A DNA stretch of 64,000 nt from Elusimicrobiota bacterium (GTDB lineage: Bacteria; Elusimicrobiota; Elusimicrobia; FEN-1173). The stretch covers positions 558,001-622,000 of the forward strand of contig JADKHR010000001.1 in the NCBI GenBank assembly GCA_016721625.1, written 5' to 3'. The notes beneath the pieces were generated by a model that worked only from the letters and a program-made list of their open reading frames with translations, had not been told where the DNA came from and did not search any database. Both the position numbers and the translations under genes were made by a program. Every line of letters starts with the position of its first letter. Position 1 is the first letter of the stretch. Shown one piece after another: positions 36,048 through 44,622 of this stretch.

Positions 36048-39000
36048 CTAAATGCGTCCCCCATTTTTGACCCAGGTGGCGGCGTCGTCGAAAAGGGAAT
36101 AGGCGACGGGGGTGATGAGGAGGGTGATGAGCAGGCAGAGGGACTGGCCGCCCACGATCACGACGGCCATGGTGGCGCGGTTGGCGGCCCCGGGGCCTCG
36201 GCCGAAGGCCACGGGGGTCATGGCGGCGACCAAAACTAACGTGGTCATCAAAATCGGTCTTAAGCGGGTTTTGTTGGCTTCCAAGATGGCTTGGTCCCGA
36301 TCCATGCCGCGGGATCGAAGGGTGTTCGTGTAGTCCACCTGGAGGATGGCGTTTTTCTTAACGATGCCGAAGAGCATGAAAACCCCCATGATCGAAAAGA
36401 TCGTGAGGGTTTGGCCCACCAGCAGAAGCGATAGGAGGGCGAAGGGGATGGAGAGAGGCAAGGACAAGAGGATCGTGACGGGATGCAAAAAGCTCTCGAA
36501 CTGGGCTCCCAACACCATATACATGAAAATGAAGGCCAGCCCGAAAGCGATCAAGAATCCCCGGATCATGCGGCCGAACTCTTTGGCCTTGCCCAGCAAC
36601 CCGCTTTTGTATTCAGGCGGTAGGCGGAGGCTTTTGGTTATTTCCTCCGCCTTTTTGATGGCGTCGCCGATGGGAAGTCCCTCGAGGTTGGCGGTGAAAC
36701 TCACCTGCCGTTGACGATTGATGCGCTCAATTTGGGCGGGGCCCCGTTCCTCCACGAGGGTGGCCACATTGTCCAACCGCACCAGGCCGCGGGTCGACGG
36801 CACCGTGAGACCGGAAATGGCCTCGGCGCGGTTCCTGTCTTCTGGCCTCACCCGCAGTCGGACTTGATAGAGGTCGTCCCCCTCTTTGTATTTAGTGATG
36901 TCTTCTTCCCCCCCCACCAAGGTGCGGAGGGTGTTGGCGATGTCTTCCACTTTCACGCCCAGGTCTTGGGCCCGCTCGCGGTTAATGCGCACGTTGAGCT
37001 CGGGTTTAGCGAACACGAGGCTGGAGTCCACGTCCACCAGGCCGGGTATTTTTTTCAAACCGGCCTGAATGGCCGCGGCGGCGCTTTGAAGGCCTTTCAA
37101 ATCAGGCCCCGTCAAAAAATAAGTGAAATCAGCATTATTAAACCCGCCCCCGGAGATGGGGCTGATGACGGCCACCCCGATGCGAAGGCCCTTGTATTTG
37201 GCGAAGGCTCGGCGGGCCTGGGCCATGATCGCGAACTGGGACTGCTTGCGCTCGGAAAGGTCCGCCAGTCGAACATAGATCAAGCCGTCATTGACCTGGC
37301 GCCTTCCCCTTCCCCCACCGAAGCGAGCAGACTCTTGACTCCGGGAAGACGCCGCAGGTCCGCTTCCATTTGCTCGAGAATTTTGGAGGTCATAGACAGA
37401 GACGTGCCCTCGGGCGTTTTGAGGGTCACCTGAAATTCGCTGGAATCGTCCGGCGGGATGAAATCTTTTCCCACATGGCGGATGAGCACGCCCGTGGATA
37501 GGATCACCCCCGCCGCCGTGACCACCAACACCCAACGCCGACGGAGCGACCACAGGATCATCCGCCCGTATTTCTCTTTCAGCCCGTCGTTCAGTCGGTC
37601 CACCGCGATTTGGAACCGGTGGCGGGGGCCCGTGGACACCCTTAAGTAGCGGGAGCACAACATGGGGGTTAAAGAGAAGGCGACGAAGAGGCTCACCCCA
37701 ATGGCAAAAGCCACGGTGAGCCCGTAGCTTTTGAGAAACCGTCCCACGATCCCCGGCATATACGCCAGAGGAAGAAAAATGATGATGAGGGAAACCGTGG
37801 TGGCCATGACGGCCAGGCCGATTTCGTCGGTGGCTTCGAAGGCCGCTTGCCGAGCCGATTTCCCCTGTTCTTCCATGTGGCGGAAAATGTTTTCCAAGAC
37901 CACGATGGCGTCATCGATCACCACGCCCACCGCGAGAGCCAACGCCAAAAGGGTCATGTTGTTAGGTGAACCCCGCCGCGTCCATCAAGATAAAGGTGGC
38001 GACCAGGGAAGTGGGAATGGCCAGGGACGCGATCAGGGTGCTCCGCCAGTCGCCCATGAAAAGAAGCACCACGAGGCTGGCCAGGATGGCGCCCAGGATT
38101 AAATGTTCCTCCACGGTGCGCACAGAAGAGAGGATGAAACCCGATTGGTCTCTCACCAGACGAGCCGACAAGCCGGCGGGAAGGGTCCCTCGCAAATCGG
38201 CCAACGCGTCTTTGACGTTTCGAATCACTTCCACGGTGTTGGCCCCGGATTGTTTTTGGACGACCAGGGACACCGTGGGAGCGCCGTCCAAGCGGGCCAT
38301 CGTTCGGGGTTCTTCTTCGGTATCTTCGACCCGGGCCACGTCTCGAACACGGAGGGGGACGCCTCCGCGATTGGCCACGATGATGTCTCCAAAATCCTCA
38401 GGGGACTCGATGCGGCCCATGGTCCGCAAAATGAGTTCGCGCCGGTTTTGGTCCACGCGGCCGCCCGGGACTTCGATGTTTTGTTGTTTAAGAGCGTCTT
38501 TCACCTGTTGCACCGAGAGCGAGAGGGCGGCCAATTTTTGCGCGTCCACCACCACGTGAATTTCCCGTTCCCGGCCGCCCACCAGGGTGATGCGGCCGAC
38601 GCCCTTCAAGGTTTCCAGCGGTTCTTTGATCTGTTTCCGGGCCAGTTCGGTGATCTCGCGGAGAGGTCGGTGGGCGCTGACGGCGATGGACAAGACCGGG
38701 CTGGCCCCCGGATCGAATTTTTGGATCACGGGAGGGTCCGTGCCCTGGGGGAGGTTTCGAAGCACGCGGCTGACGGCGTCGCGGACCTCCTGGGCGCCCA
38801 CGTCGGCGTTTTTCTCCAGGACAAAAGTGACAATGACCTGGCTGAGCCCCTCGAAACTGGTGGAGCGAAGCTCGTCGATGCCGGAGATGGTGTTCACGGC
38901 CTCTTCAATGGGTTTCGTGAGAGATGTTTCGACCTCTTCGGGGCTGGCGCCTTTCAGCGTGGTGGAAACCGTGACGATCGGGAAATCGATATTAGGAAAT

Positions 39001-39107
39001 AAATCCACCCCCAGCCGCCCAAAAGAAAACAGCCCCAGCACCACCAGGGCCGCGATCATCATGGTGGCGAAGACAGGGCGGCGAATACTAATGTCGGCGA
39101 GTTTCAT
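36048..39107 (-). CDS. RND (HAE1/AcrB-type) efflux transporter (two frameshifts)
   Basis: This inner-membrane proton-driven drug pump is about 1020 residues when joined, the normal RND length. The N-terminus is KLADISIRRPVFATMMIAAL. The porter domains contain GASPEEVETSLTKPIEEAVN and FDPGASPVLSIAVS. TM4 has AVGVVIDDAIVVLENIFRH with the proton-relay Asp pair, and the second half has FGIVKKNAILQVDY and LRPILMTTLVLVAAMTPVAF. Frame breaks at about 37963 (two bases lost in ACCTAAC, where GFTLNNMTLLAL is expected) and about 37302 (one G lost, GEGRQVNDGLIYVR). The start overlaps the MFP stop by 4 nt. A central part of the tripartite pump. Confidence 0.92.
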
Positions 39108-39982
39108 GGGGCGGGGTCTTTAAGAATTTCCACCGGGCTGCCGTCTTCCAAACCGTAGAGGCCAAAGACAACCACGGAGTCCCCTTCCAATAAACCAGAA
39201 AGTATTTCACCCACCGTTTCGGAGCGGATCCCCATGGTGACGGGGCGCCGTTGGGCTTTGCCGTCCACCACCACGAAAACGGCCGCGTCTCCCCCCTCCA
39301 CCAGGGCGTCAACGGGAACCGTGAGAGCGCCCGCCCGCGACGAGGTGACCACCGACAGGGAGGCGAACATGCCGGACTTAAGGATGCCGGGCGGATTGTT
39401 TAACGTGACCTCAATCGGCACGGCGCGGGTGGCGGCTTCCACCACCGGCGATACCCGGGTGATCCGCCCCGGCACATCCCCCTCCGCCCGGGCCGCCACC
39501 TGGACCCGAACCCGCTGGCCCGTGGCGATCCGACCGGCGTATCGTTCTGGGACTTCCGCTCGAACCAGCATACGGCTGTCGTCCACCACCAAGACAACGG
39601 GGGTGTTCAGCCCCACTTCGGCCCCACGGTCCAGATAAACGCGCCCCACGATGCCGTTCAAGGTGGAGGGCACCGGGGCGGGATTGTATTCAACGCCCAC
39701 TTCGTCCCGCCGGACCAGGGCCACGGGCTGGTCAATCTTCACGCGATCGCCCTCCTTGACCAGGTTCTCCACCAATTTACCGGAGACGCGCGAAAAGAGC
39801 GTGGCCTCGTCTTTCGCTTTGACGGTTCCCACCAGGGTCAAGGCCTCCTCCACCGTTTGCCGACGGACCGAGGCGACGCGCACCGGGAAAGCGTCGGTGG
39901 GCAAGCTCATCGTTTCTTTTTTTCCGCAGGCGATACCGACCACCGCCAAAACAAAAAGAGCCACCCGATTCGATGTTTTCAT
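39104..39982 (-). CDS. RND periplasmic adaptor (membrane fusion protein)
   Basis: This 292-residue HlyD/AcrA-type protein has an N-terminal lipobox-like segment (LFVLAVVGIACGKKE, Cys at about 20), so it is probably a lipoprotein. It then has a barrel-sandwich domain (GTVKAKDEATLFSRVSGKLV, KEGDRVKIDQPVALV, NGIVGRVYLDRGAEVGLNTP), a beta-barrel domain and a membrane-proximal domain (VPVDALVEGGDAAVFVV). The coiled-coil hairpin is nearly absent, so it is shorter than AcrA. It couples the RND pump to TolC. Confidence 0.93.
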   Translation of the reverse strand: MKTSNRVALFVLAVVGIACGKKETMSLPTDAFPVRVASVRRQTVEEALTLVGTVKAKDEATLFSRVSGKLVENLVKEGDRVKIDQPVALVRRDEVGVEYNPAPVPSTLNGIVGRVYLDRGAEVGLNTPVVLVVDDSRMLVRAEVPERYAGRIATGQRVRVQVAARAEGDVPGRITRVSPVVEAATRAVPIEVTLNNPPGILKSGMFASLSVVTSSRAGALTVPVDALVEGGDAAVFVVVDGKAQRRPVTMGIRSETVGEILSGLLEGDSVVVFGLYGLEDGSPVEILKDPAP

Positions 39983-39994
39983 GGAACGATCTCC

Positions 39995-41315
39995 TTAAAA
40001 ATGTCGGCCTGTGGTTTTTTCCACGGCGCCGACGCTGGTCCAATAGTCGCTTAAAGCCAAAACGTGAGCCAACCGGGCCCGTTGGAGGGAGAGGGTGGCG
40101 TCGTTCAGGTCCAGCTGGCTGGCTTGGCCCGCCCGGTAACGCACCTCCATGGCATCGAGGGCACGGCGGGCTTGGGCGATGGCGGTGTTCTGGGACTGGG
40201 CCCGTTCGAGCGCTTCTTGGGCGTCCAAATAATCGGTTTTGAGCGCCGCTCGGACGGACCGTTCGGCTTGCTTTTCCTGCTCCACGCTTTTTTGATATTC
40301 GAGCTCGGCTTGGCGGATACGTTCCAGGTTGGACCCGCCCATGAACAACGGTGTGTAGGCGCGAAGGCCCGCCGCCAGGCTTTCTCCTTTCTCGTCCGCC
40401 GTGGGGGAAAAGTCCGGCGACTGGGCCTGCCATTCATACCGGCCGAAAAGAGCGAGGGAGGGGCGAGCGGTGCCCCGAACGACACCCACGTTGTGTTGGG
40501 CGGAAAGGGAGCGCTGACGAGCCGCCTGAAGGGCGGCGTCATGTTCCAGCGCTAAACCGACCAATCCTTCATAGGGCGGAAGAGGTTCCGTCGGCGATGA
40601 TAGGTCCCCCGAGATTGAAAGAGGATGGTCCACGTCCATGGTCAACGTCATTTTGAGGAGGGTCAGGCCGGTTTCCAACAGATTCCTGGCCCGAATCAAC
40701 AACGGTTTTGTGCCCGCCACTTCCACTTCCTGGCGAAGGACCGTGAGGTCGCTGTCCAACCCCTCTTTATAACGGGTTCGAATGGTAAGGAGATGGTCCT
40801 CGGCCGAGGTCAGGGTGTCCTGCTGAATGGAAACGGTGGCGCTGGCCAGCAGGATCCGCCAAAACAGCCGTTTCACCGCGAAAATCGTTTCCTCCTGGGC
40901 GGCCCGCAGGGATTCTTTGTCCGCGGCGATCCCCGCCCGGGCGGCCCGTTGACCGGCCCGGACACTGCCACCGGCGTAGAGGATTTGTTCGGCGTCCACC
41001 GTGGCCGTCATCCCGTTCAATTCCCCCATGCGCATTTTGGTCCCGTTCGTGAACGCCAGGGGGTTCCTTGTAATTGCGAGTGTACACGCCCGAGGCGCTG
41101 ATCTCCGGCAGGCCCATCCCGACAATTTCGCGATACCGGCTGTTCATTTGAGCGAGATTGTGTTCGGCGAGGACGATGTCCACGTTTCGTTCCAACCCCA
41201 GGGCGACCGCCTCGTTCAAAGTCAGAGTGGATGGGTCGCGGTCGGAGGCCGCCGCGCCAACCCCCGGCGATATCGCCAAGAGCCAAATTCCCAGAGCCAA
41301 GCCCGTTCGCCCCAT
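39995..41315 (-). CDS. TolC-family outer membrane efflux protein (one frameshift)
   Basis: This is about 440 residues with a signal peptide (GLALGIWLLAISPGVGAAAS) and two OEP repeats (LTLNEAVALGLERNVDIVLA; PPYEGLVGLALEHDAALQAA), plus long helices with Ala/Gln/Glu heptads (YQKSVEQEKQAERSVRAALK). It forms the outer-membrane duct of the pump. The frame breaks at GGGGG 41059-41063; removing one base (or adding two) gives RNYKEPLAFTNGTKMRMGEL. It starts 5 nt after the tetR stop. Confidence 0.9.
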
Positions 41316-41319
41316 GGAC

Positions 41320-41916
41320 TTATCGTTTCCCCAACCCGTTCAGAAAGAGGTCCATCATCATCGCCGTTTGGTTTTTGAGCGGGGCCGACGTCTTCCGCAC
41401 GATTTTTTGCAGAACCAACATGCGGAGCAGGGAAAAAAAGAACAGGCTTCCCAGGGATCGGTCGTGCCGCTTCAGATCGCCGGCCCGAACACACCGTTGA
41501 ACCCTGTCGGCGATATGGTCCATGACCCGGGTGAACCGGTCTTGGAGAACCTTCCCGGCTTTTTCCCCGCAAAGATTCGGCGTTTCCCGGGAAAACTGAA
41601 TCAGAAAATCCGTGTGGGCATCCACACAGTCCAGCAAAGCCGAGGCCATCTCCGACAAAGCCTCGAGCGCCGGCCCCTTTTGCTGGACCGCCAACAACCG
41701 GCCTTCAATCCGATCGACGACGTCGCTCAGGACCGCGGCGAAAATATCTTCCTTATCCTTGAAGTAAAGGTAAAGAGCGCCTTTTGAAAGGCCCGCCCGC
41801 TTGGCGATGTCTTCCAATTTGACGTCGTGATACCCCTTCTCCACCAGCGCGGCCGCCGCCGCTTCCATCACCCGGCGACGACGAACCTCCAAAGGTTCCG
41901 AACGCGTTCGGGACAT
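41320..41916 (-). CDS. TetR/AcrR-family repressor of the efflux operon
   Basis: This 198-residue regulator has the N-terminal HTH RRRVMEAAAAALVEKGYHDV, KLEDIAKRAGLSKGALYLYF and KDKEDIFAAV, the TetR signature, and an all-helical ligand domain. AGGAGG precedes the ATG by 5 nt. It is the first gene of tetR-tolC-MFP-RND. A near-perfect palindrome overlapping the promoter (41932-41949) indicates autoregulation, with derepression by a pump substrate. Confidence 0.94.
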   Translation of the reverse strand: MSRTRSEPLEVRRRRVMEAAAAALVEKGYHDVKLEDIAKRAGLSKGALYLYFKDKEDIFAAVLSDVVDRIEGRLLAVQQKGPALEALSEMASALLDCVDAHTDFLIQFSRETPNLCGEKAGKVLQDRFTRVMDHIADRVQRCVRAGDLKRHDRSLGSLFFFSLLRMLVLQKIVRKTSAPLKNQTAMMMDLFLNGLGKR

Positions 41917-41931
41917 CGCCCCTCCTATTAA

Positions 41932-41949
41932 TGACTAAACGTTCAGTCA
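41932..41949. promoter_or_regulatory. TetR-type operator
   Basis: TGACTAAACGTTCAGTCA is an 18-bp inverted repeat with a single mismatched pair (TGACTgAACGTT half-site form). It sits between the -10 box and the SD of tetR, the expected place for steric autorepression. TGACTGA.. half-sites are common for TetR/AcrR proteins. Confidence 0.75.
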
Positions 41950-41954
41950 GTAAT

Positions 41955-41983
41955 AGGATAATACGCCAAACGGCGGAGGTCAA
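41955..41983 (-). promoter_or_regulatory. Promoter of the tetR-efflux operon
   Basis: On the minus strand TTGACC (41983-41978) and TATCCT (41960-41955) are spaced by 17 nt. The -10 box is 5 nt upstream of the operator. Confidence 0.68.
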
Positions 41984-42095
41984 GGGTTTTTTGGATGGAA
42001 TTTCTTGGCCGTTCTCCCGTCATCGACGGGGGTGACCTTTTCCCCATGGGCCAGGGAGGGGGCGGATGGCCGGCCTTATTTCTTTCAACAACATT

Positions 42096-42139
42096 CCCTC
42101 TCCCCCCTCAGCGCCCCTGGCGCCGCCGGCGGGAGAGGG
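42096..42139. repeat. CCCTCTCCC palindrome
   Basis: CCCTCTCCC (42096-42104) and GGGAGAGGG (42131-42139) form a stem with a GC-rich loop. It lies in the gap 41984-42250 between tetR and the next gene, which is otherwise without recognisable features. It belongs to the same family as 25972 and 53577. Confidence 0.6.
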
Positions 42140-42250
42140 AAAACCATTCAATAGACTAGAAACATAATCAACGAACGAAGGCGGGTTAGGAGCGACGGGG
42201 ATGTTCGATTTTCGGCGTAATGGTATGATGGGTTGAGTCCTTCACAAACG

Positions 42251-42424
42251 ATGATCTACGGCATCAGCCAAACCCGCGGGAAGGTTCTTCTCCAAAAACT
42301 AAAACGGCTTTGGTGGGCCGCTTTTTGGATTCTGCTCGTTGCGTGGGTTGCCGTCGCGTTGACTGGCGTTACCGGGGCCATCAATACCGCGGGACCCGCC
42401 AACGAAGGCATGGTTACGTCATGA
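42251..42424 (+). CDS. Small single-TM protein
   Basis: From the ATG at 42251 this is a 57-residue peptide with a basic N-terminus and one hydrophobic helix (WAAFWILLVAWVAVALTGVT). The stop overlaps the next start by 4 nt (ATGA), which supports real translation of both. I recognise no family. Confidence 0.45.
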   Translation: MIYGISQTRGKVLLQKLKRLWWAAFWILLVAWVAVALTGVTGAINTAGPANEGMVTS

Positions 42425-42660
42425 TCTTTTTCTTGTTTGTGGGTGGGTGGATTTTGGCGATCATGTTTTTGGCGTGGCTGTTTTGGGGTCTGGTGGGCCT
42501 TTTAATAGAAACCTTTGCTAAAGAAAAGTTTAAAGTGCGGTCCCGGCCATTTGGCGAGGACGTTTCAATTGAACGGCTGTGCGGCGCGGCATCCTTGAGG
42601 GCCACCGTTGCAAGCAACTCTGTCAGACCAGGAGTTCCTTTATGCCTTTGGTCGAAATAA
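42421..42660 (+). CDS. Small single-TM protein coupled to the upstream ORF
   Basis: This 79-residue protein begins MIFFLFVGGWILAIMFLAWL, one or two membrane helices, followed by a charged segment (ETFAKEKFKVRSRPFGEDVS). The last codons overlap the tautomerase start by 19 nt, so the C-terminus may be altered by an indel. No family recognised. Confidence 0.42.
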   Translation: MIFFLFVGGWILAIMFLAWLFWGLVGLLIETFAKEKFKVRSRPFGEDVSIERLCGAASLRATVASNSVRPGVPLCLWSK

Positions 42661-43094
42661 CCGTCCCCGCCGGGTTTTTGCCCGGCCCGGAAAAACAGAC
42701 GCTCATCAAAGAGCTCACCACGGCCGTGTTGAAAGCGGAAGGTGTTCCGGACAGTGCGCGGGCCCGAAGCCTGACTTGGATTTTGATCAACGAAGCCAAG
42801 CATGGACATTGGGCCATTGCCGGGGAGCCCCCGCCAACCTCCGGTTTCTGGTGAGGGTCACGGTCCCCTGTCGGGGCGGTGAGCCTGGCGCGCAAACGGC
42901 GGATGGGCCTTGAAATCCACCGGCTATTATCCAAAACGGCGGGAAAAACGCTCGGGTTCGATGAGGCCTGGATCATCGTCCAGGAAGTCCCTGACGGGAA
43001 CTGGACCGCCGACGGCAAGATTCTTCAATTAAAAGATCTCACCGCTTTCGTGGGCCTAAAACTCCCCGCAAAACCCGACGATAAGAAAACCTAA
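42642..43094 (+). CDS. Two-domain tautomerase-family protein (two frameshifts)
   Basis: ATG 42642 follows GGAG by 7 nt. The first domain (MPLVEITVPAGFLPGPEKQT, LTTAVLKAEG, TWILINEAKHGHWAIAGEPP) is 4-oxalocrotonate tautomerase-like with Pro2 as the expected catalytic base. A stop at 42852 is bypassed by adding one base at about 42846 (VRVTVP), and a second indel at about 42870 leads into a second similar domain (ARKRRMGLEIHRLLSKTAGK, DEAWIIVQEVPDGNWTADGK). Total is about 150 residues, the length of tandem tautomerases. If the frameshifts are real, only the first half is made. Confidence 0.68.
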
Positions 43095-43177
43095 AGCCCC
43101 CTTGAAAAAGAGGGACGGTTTGCGACGACTCGGATCTATGATCCGTTAGACGTCGAGAAACCCCACCCCCTCCCCAG

Positions 43178-43213
43178 CCCTCTCTCGCGTCAGGATCGCT
43201 GGCGGGAGAGAGT
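43178..43213. repeat. Imperfect CTCTCTCGC/GCGGGAGAG palindrome
   Basis: CCCTCTCTCGC and GGCGGGAGAGAG form a stem around an approximately 10-nt loop just downstream of the tautomerase, a variant of the CCCTCTCCC family. Confidence 0.5.
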
Positions 43214-43231
43214 CCACCTTTTAAGCAAACT

Positions 43232-43382
43232 TGGGCGGTACAGGGCTCGAACCTGTGACCCTTCGCGTGCCCCGCTTAATGCGCGGGGCGTGTGGGCTCG
43301 GCCGGTCCAGTGGGTCCGGCCTCTCCCATCCGACAAACCGGGACTATGCCTAGCGGCATTGCGCGCACACGTAAGGCGAATG
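43232..43382 (-). pseudogene. tRNA 3' half with 101-nt insert at the anticodon (unit A)
   Basis: Minus strand: CATTCGCCTTAC (43382-43371), then a 101-nt insert, then CACGCGAAGGGTC and a T-arm ACAGGTTCGAGCCCTGT with acceptor strand ACCGCCCA (43269-43232). The T-arm differs from the intact tRNA-Val copy. The insert is the common approximately 63-nt hairpin unit enlarged by about 40 nt (43324-43363). The 5' acceptor and D-arm are missing. Confidence 0.65.
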
Positions 43383-43413
43383 GTTTCGCCTGTGCTTGCC
43401 TTCCATCTAAATC

Positions 43414-43526
43414 TGGGCGGTGAGGGTTTCGAACCCCCGACCCTTCGCGTGCCCCGCTTAATGCGCGGGGCGTGTGGGCTCGGCCGGTCCAGTGGGTCCG
43501 GCCTCCGCGCACACGTAAGGCGAATG
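43414..43526 (-). pseudogene. tRNA-Val 3' half with 63-nt insert at the anticodon (unit B)
   Basis: The 3' half (43451-43414) is identical to the intact tRNA-Val: CACGCGAAGGGTC, GGGGGTTCGAAACCCTC, ACCGCCCA. It is preceded by a 63-nt insert (43514-43452) and by CATTCGCCTTAC, the 5' anticodon arm. Removing the insert recreates the intact anticodon stem-loop exactly. The 5' acceptor and D-arm are replaced by an unrelated GATTTAGATGGAAATCAAGC segment. Confidence 0.68.
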
Positions 43527-43557
43527 GTCTCGCCCGTGCTTGATTTCCATCTAAATC

Positions 43558-43629
43558 TGGGCGGTGAGGGTTTCGAACCCCCGACCCTTCGCGTGTAAGG
43601 CGAATGCTCTACCGCTGAGCTAACCGCCC
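43558..43629 (-). tRNA. tRNA-Val (TAC)
   Basis: A complete 72-nt cloverleaf: acceptor GGGCGGT/ACCGCCC with discriminator A, D-arm TTAGCTCAGCGGTAGAGC, anticodon stem-loop TTCGCCTTACACGCGAA with anticodon TAC, and T-arm GGGGGTTCGAAACCCTC. It is the only uninterrupted copy in a cluster of four partial ones. Confidence 0.95.
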
Positions 43630-43658
43630 AAAATCGGACGTTTGGTTCTCCGTTTTCC

Positions 43659-43763
43659 GCGTGCCCCGCCAACGGCATGCGGGGCGTGTGGGCTCGGCCG
43701 GTCCAGTGGGTCCGGCCTCCGCGCACACGTAAGGCGAATGCTCTACCGCTGAGCTAACCGCCC
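43659..43763 (-). pseudogene. tRNA-Val 5' half with 65-70-nt insert (unit D)
   Basis: The 5' half (43763-43729) matches the intact tRNA-Val up to the anticodon (GGGCGGTTAGCTCAGCGGTA, then GAGCATTCGCCTTAC). The insert unit GTGTGCGCGGAGGCCGG.. follows directly. The 3' half is absent. The terminal hairpin of this insert differs from A and B (GCCCCGCATGCCGTTGGCGG against GCCCCGCGCATTAAGCGGGG). Confidence 0.68.
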
Positions 43764-44023
43764 TGCGGGGATGTCGCGCCTCTGGCGCGCCGTGGTTTCA
43801 GGGCTAACGCCCTTCAACCATTTCTTCGGGCCCCGCCCTCAGTCACAGGCACCCGAACTCTCCCTTCCTACAAACCGGGACGATGCCTGACGGCAATGCC
43901 GGTCAGTTAAGTTTTGATTTGTTGCCCCATTCATGGGGCACTTTTAAAATCAGTTCATTCGTTTCTTTGCCGTCAAAATCGCCCAATAAATTGGGCAACT
44001 ACGCTTAACGGACCGGCATTGGG
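43764..44023. repeat. Repeat-rich spacer with REPIN copy 4 (43918-44003)
   Basis: 43861-43902 (TCCCTTCCTACAAACCGGGA, CGATGCCTGACGGCAATGCC) repeats the extra segment of insert A. 43918-44003 is a REP doublet: GTTGCCCCATTCATGGGGC and GCCCAATAAATTGGGC followed by AACTACG. It abuts the higA 3' end. Confidence 0.7.
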
Positions 44024-44332
44024 CTAAGCCCCTATCAGCTCCATCGGGAAGGTTTTAACCTTTTCCCAGGCGTGATTTTCATGGGCCACGTGCCATAGGT
44101 CGAAGTTCATCTGAAGGTTTGTCCACAGCTCCGGGGACGTCTTAAACGCCTTTGACAAGCGGAGGGCCATGTCAACAGTCACTGGAGCTCGTTCATTGAT
44201 AATGGCCGAAACGGTTTTACGGGACACCCCGAGGTCTTCGGAAACCTCCGTCACGGTTAGGCGGAGGGGTTCCAGGTAATGCCTGCTTAGAATCGCGCCC
44301 GGATGGGTGGGCGGTCGTTTTCTTTCGATCAT
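44024..44332 (-). CDS. higA: HigA-type antitoxin (XRE family)
   Basis: This 102-residue protein has the HigA start RPPTHPGAILSRHYLEPLRL and an HTH LTVTEVSEDLGVSRKTVSAI, followed by the family-typical ALRLSKAFKTSPELWTNLQM. It binds toxin and operator DNA. It lies 8 nt after the toxin gene, the toxin-first order normal for higBA. GGGGG precedes the ATG. Confidence 0.92.
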   Translation of the reverse strand: MIERKRPPTHPGAILSRHYLEPLRLTVTEVSEDLGVSRKTVSAIINERAPVTVDMALRLSKAFKTSPELWTNLQMNFDLWHVAHENHAWEKVKTFPMELIGA

Positions 44333-44340
44333 AGTACCCC

Positions 44341-44619
44341 CTAGTGATAATCCTCAAGGTTGATGGAGGAGGCGTCGCCGTTCTCAAATTGGAAGGTGAC
44401 TCGCCAATTCCCCGTCACCTTCACCGCCCAAGAACCTTTCTTGTTACCTTTCAAAGGATGCAACCCCGCCCCCGGATAGTTCATATCCTGAATGGCCACC
44501 GCCGCGTCCAGGCGGTCGAGAATATCCGTCAGTTTTTGGGCCAGAACGGGCGGAATCCCCCTTTTTGACCCGTCATTGAACAAGCGTTCAAGCCCTTTAT
44601 GGTCGAAGCTCTCAATCAC
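44341..44619 (-). CDS. higB: HigB-type toxin (RelE superfamily)
   Basis: This 92-residue protein reads MIESFDHKGLERLFNDGSKR ... PPVLAQKLTDILDRLDAA ... MNYPGAGLHPLKGNKKGSWAVKV ... NWRVTFQFENGDASSINLEDYH, the full HigB ribosome-dependent mRNA endonuclease pattern, with the basic and aromatic C-terminal catalytic residues. The start is GTG. It forms the toxin of the HigBA pair. Confidence 0.92.
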   Translation of the reverse strand: MIESFDHKGLERLFNDGSKRGIPPVLAQKLTDILDRLDAAVAIQDMNYPGAGLHPLKGNKKGSWAVKVTGNWRVTFQFENGDASSINLEDYH

Positions 44620-44622
44620 GGC

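Noticed and set aside
37280..37957. Separate RND transporter genes instead of one
   Set aside because: The three pieces follow each other in normal AcrB order, total the standard length, and the boundaries are at single homopolymer indels.
41984..42250. Possible small regulatory RNA between tetR and the small membrane protein genes
   Set aside because: Only a CCCTCTCCC palindrome is visible; no promoter-terminator pair that would support an RNA gene.
43190..43726. 178-codon minus-strand frame containing SSAVEHSPYTRRVGGSKPSP
   Set aside because: This is the well-known false protein produced by translating tRNA genes; the repeats in it are the tRNA-Val units and inserts.
43232..43763. CRISPR array (spaced repeats of about 63 nt)
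   Set aside because: The repeats are fused to tRNA halves, have irregular spacing and no spacer-repeat alternation, and no cas genes are present.
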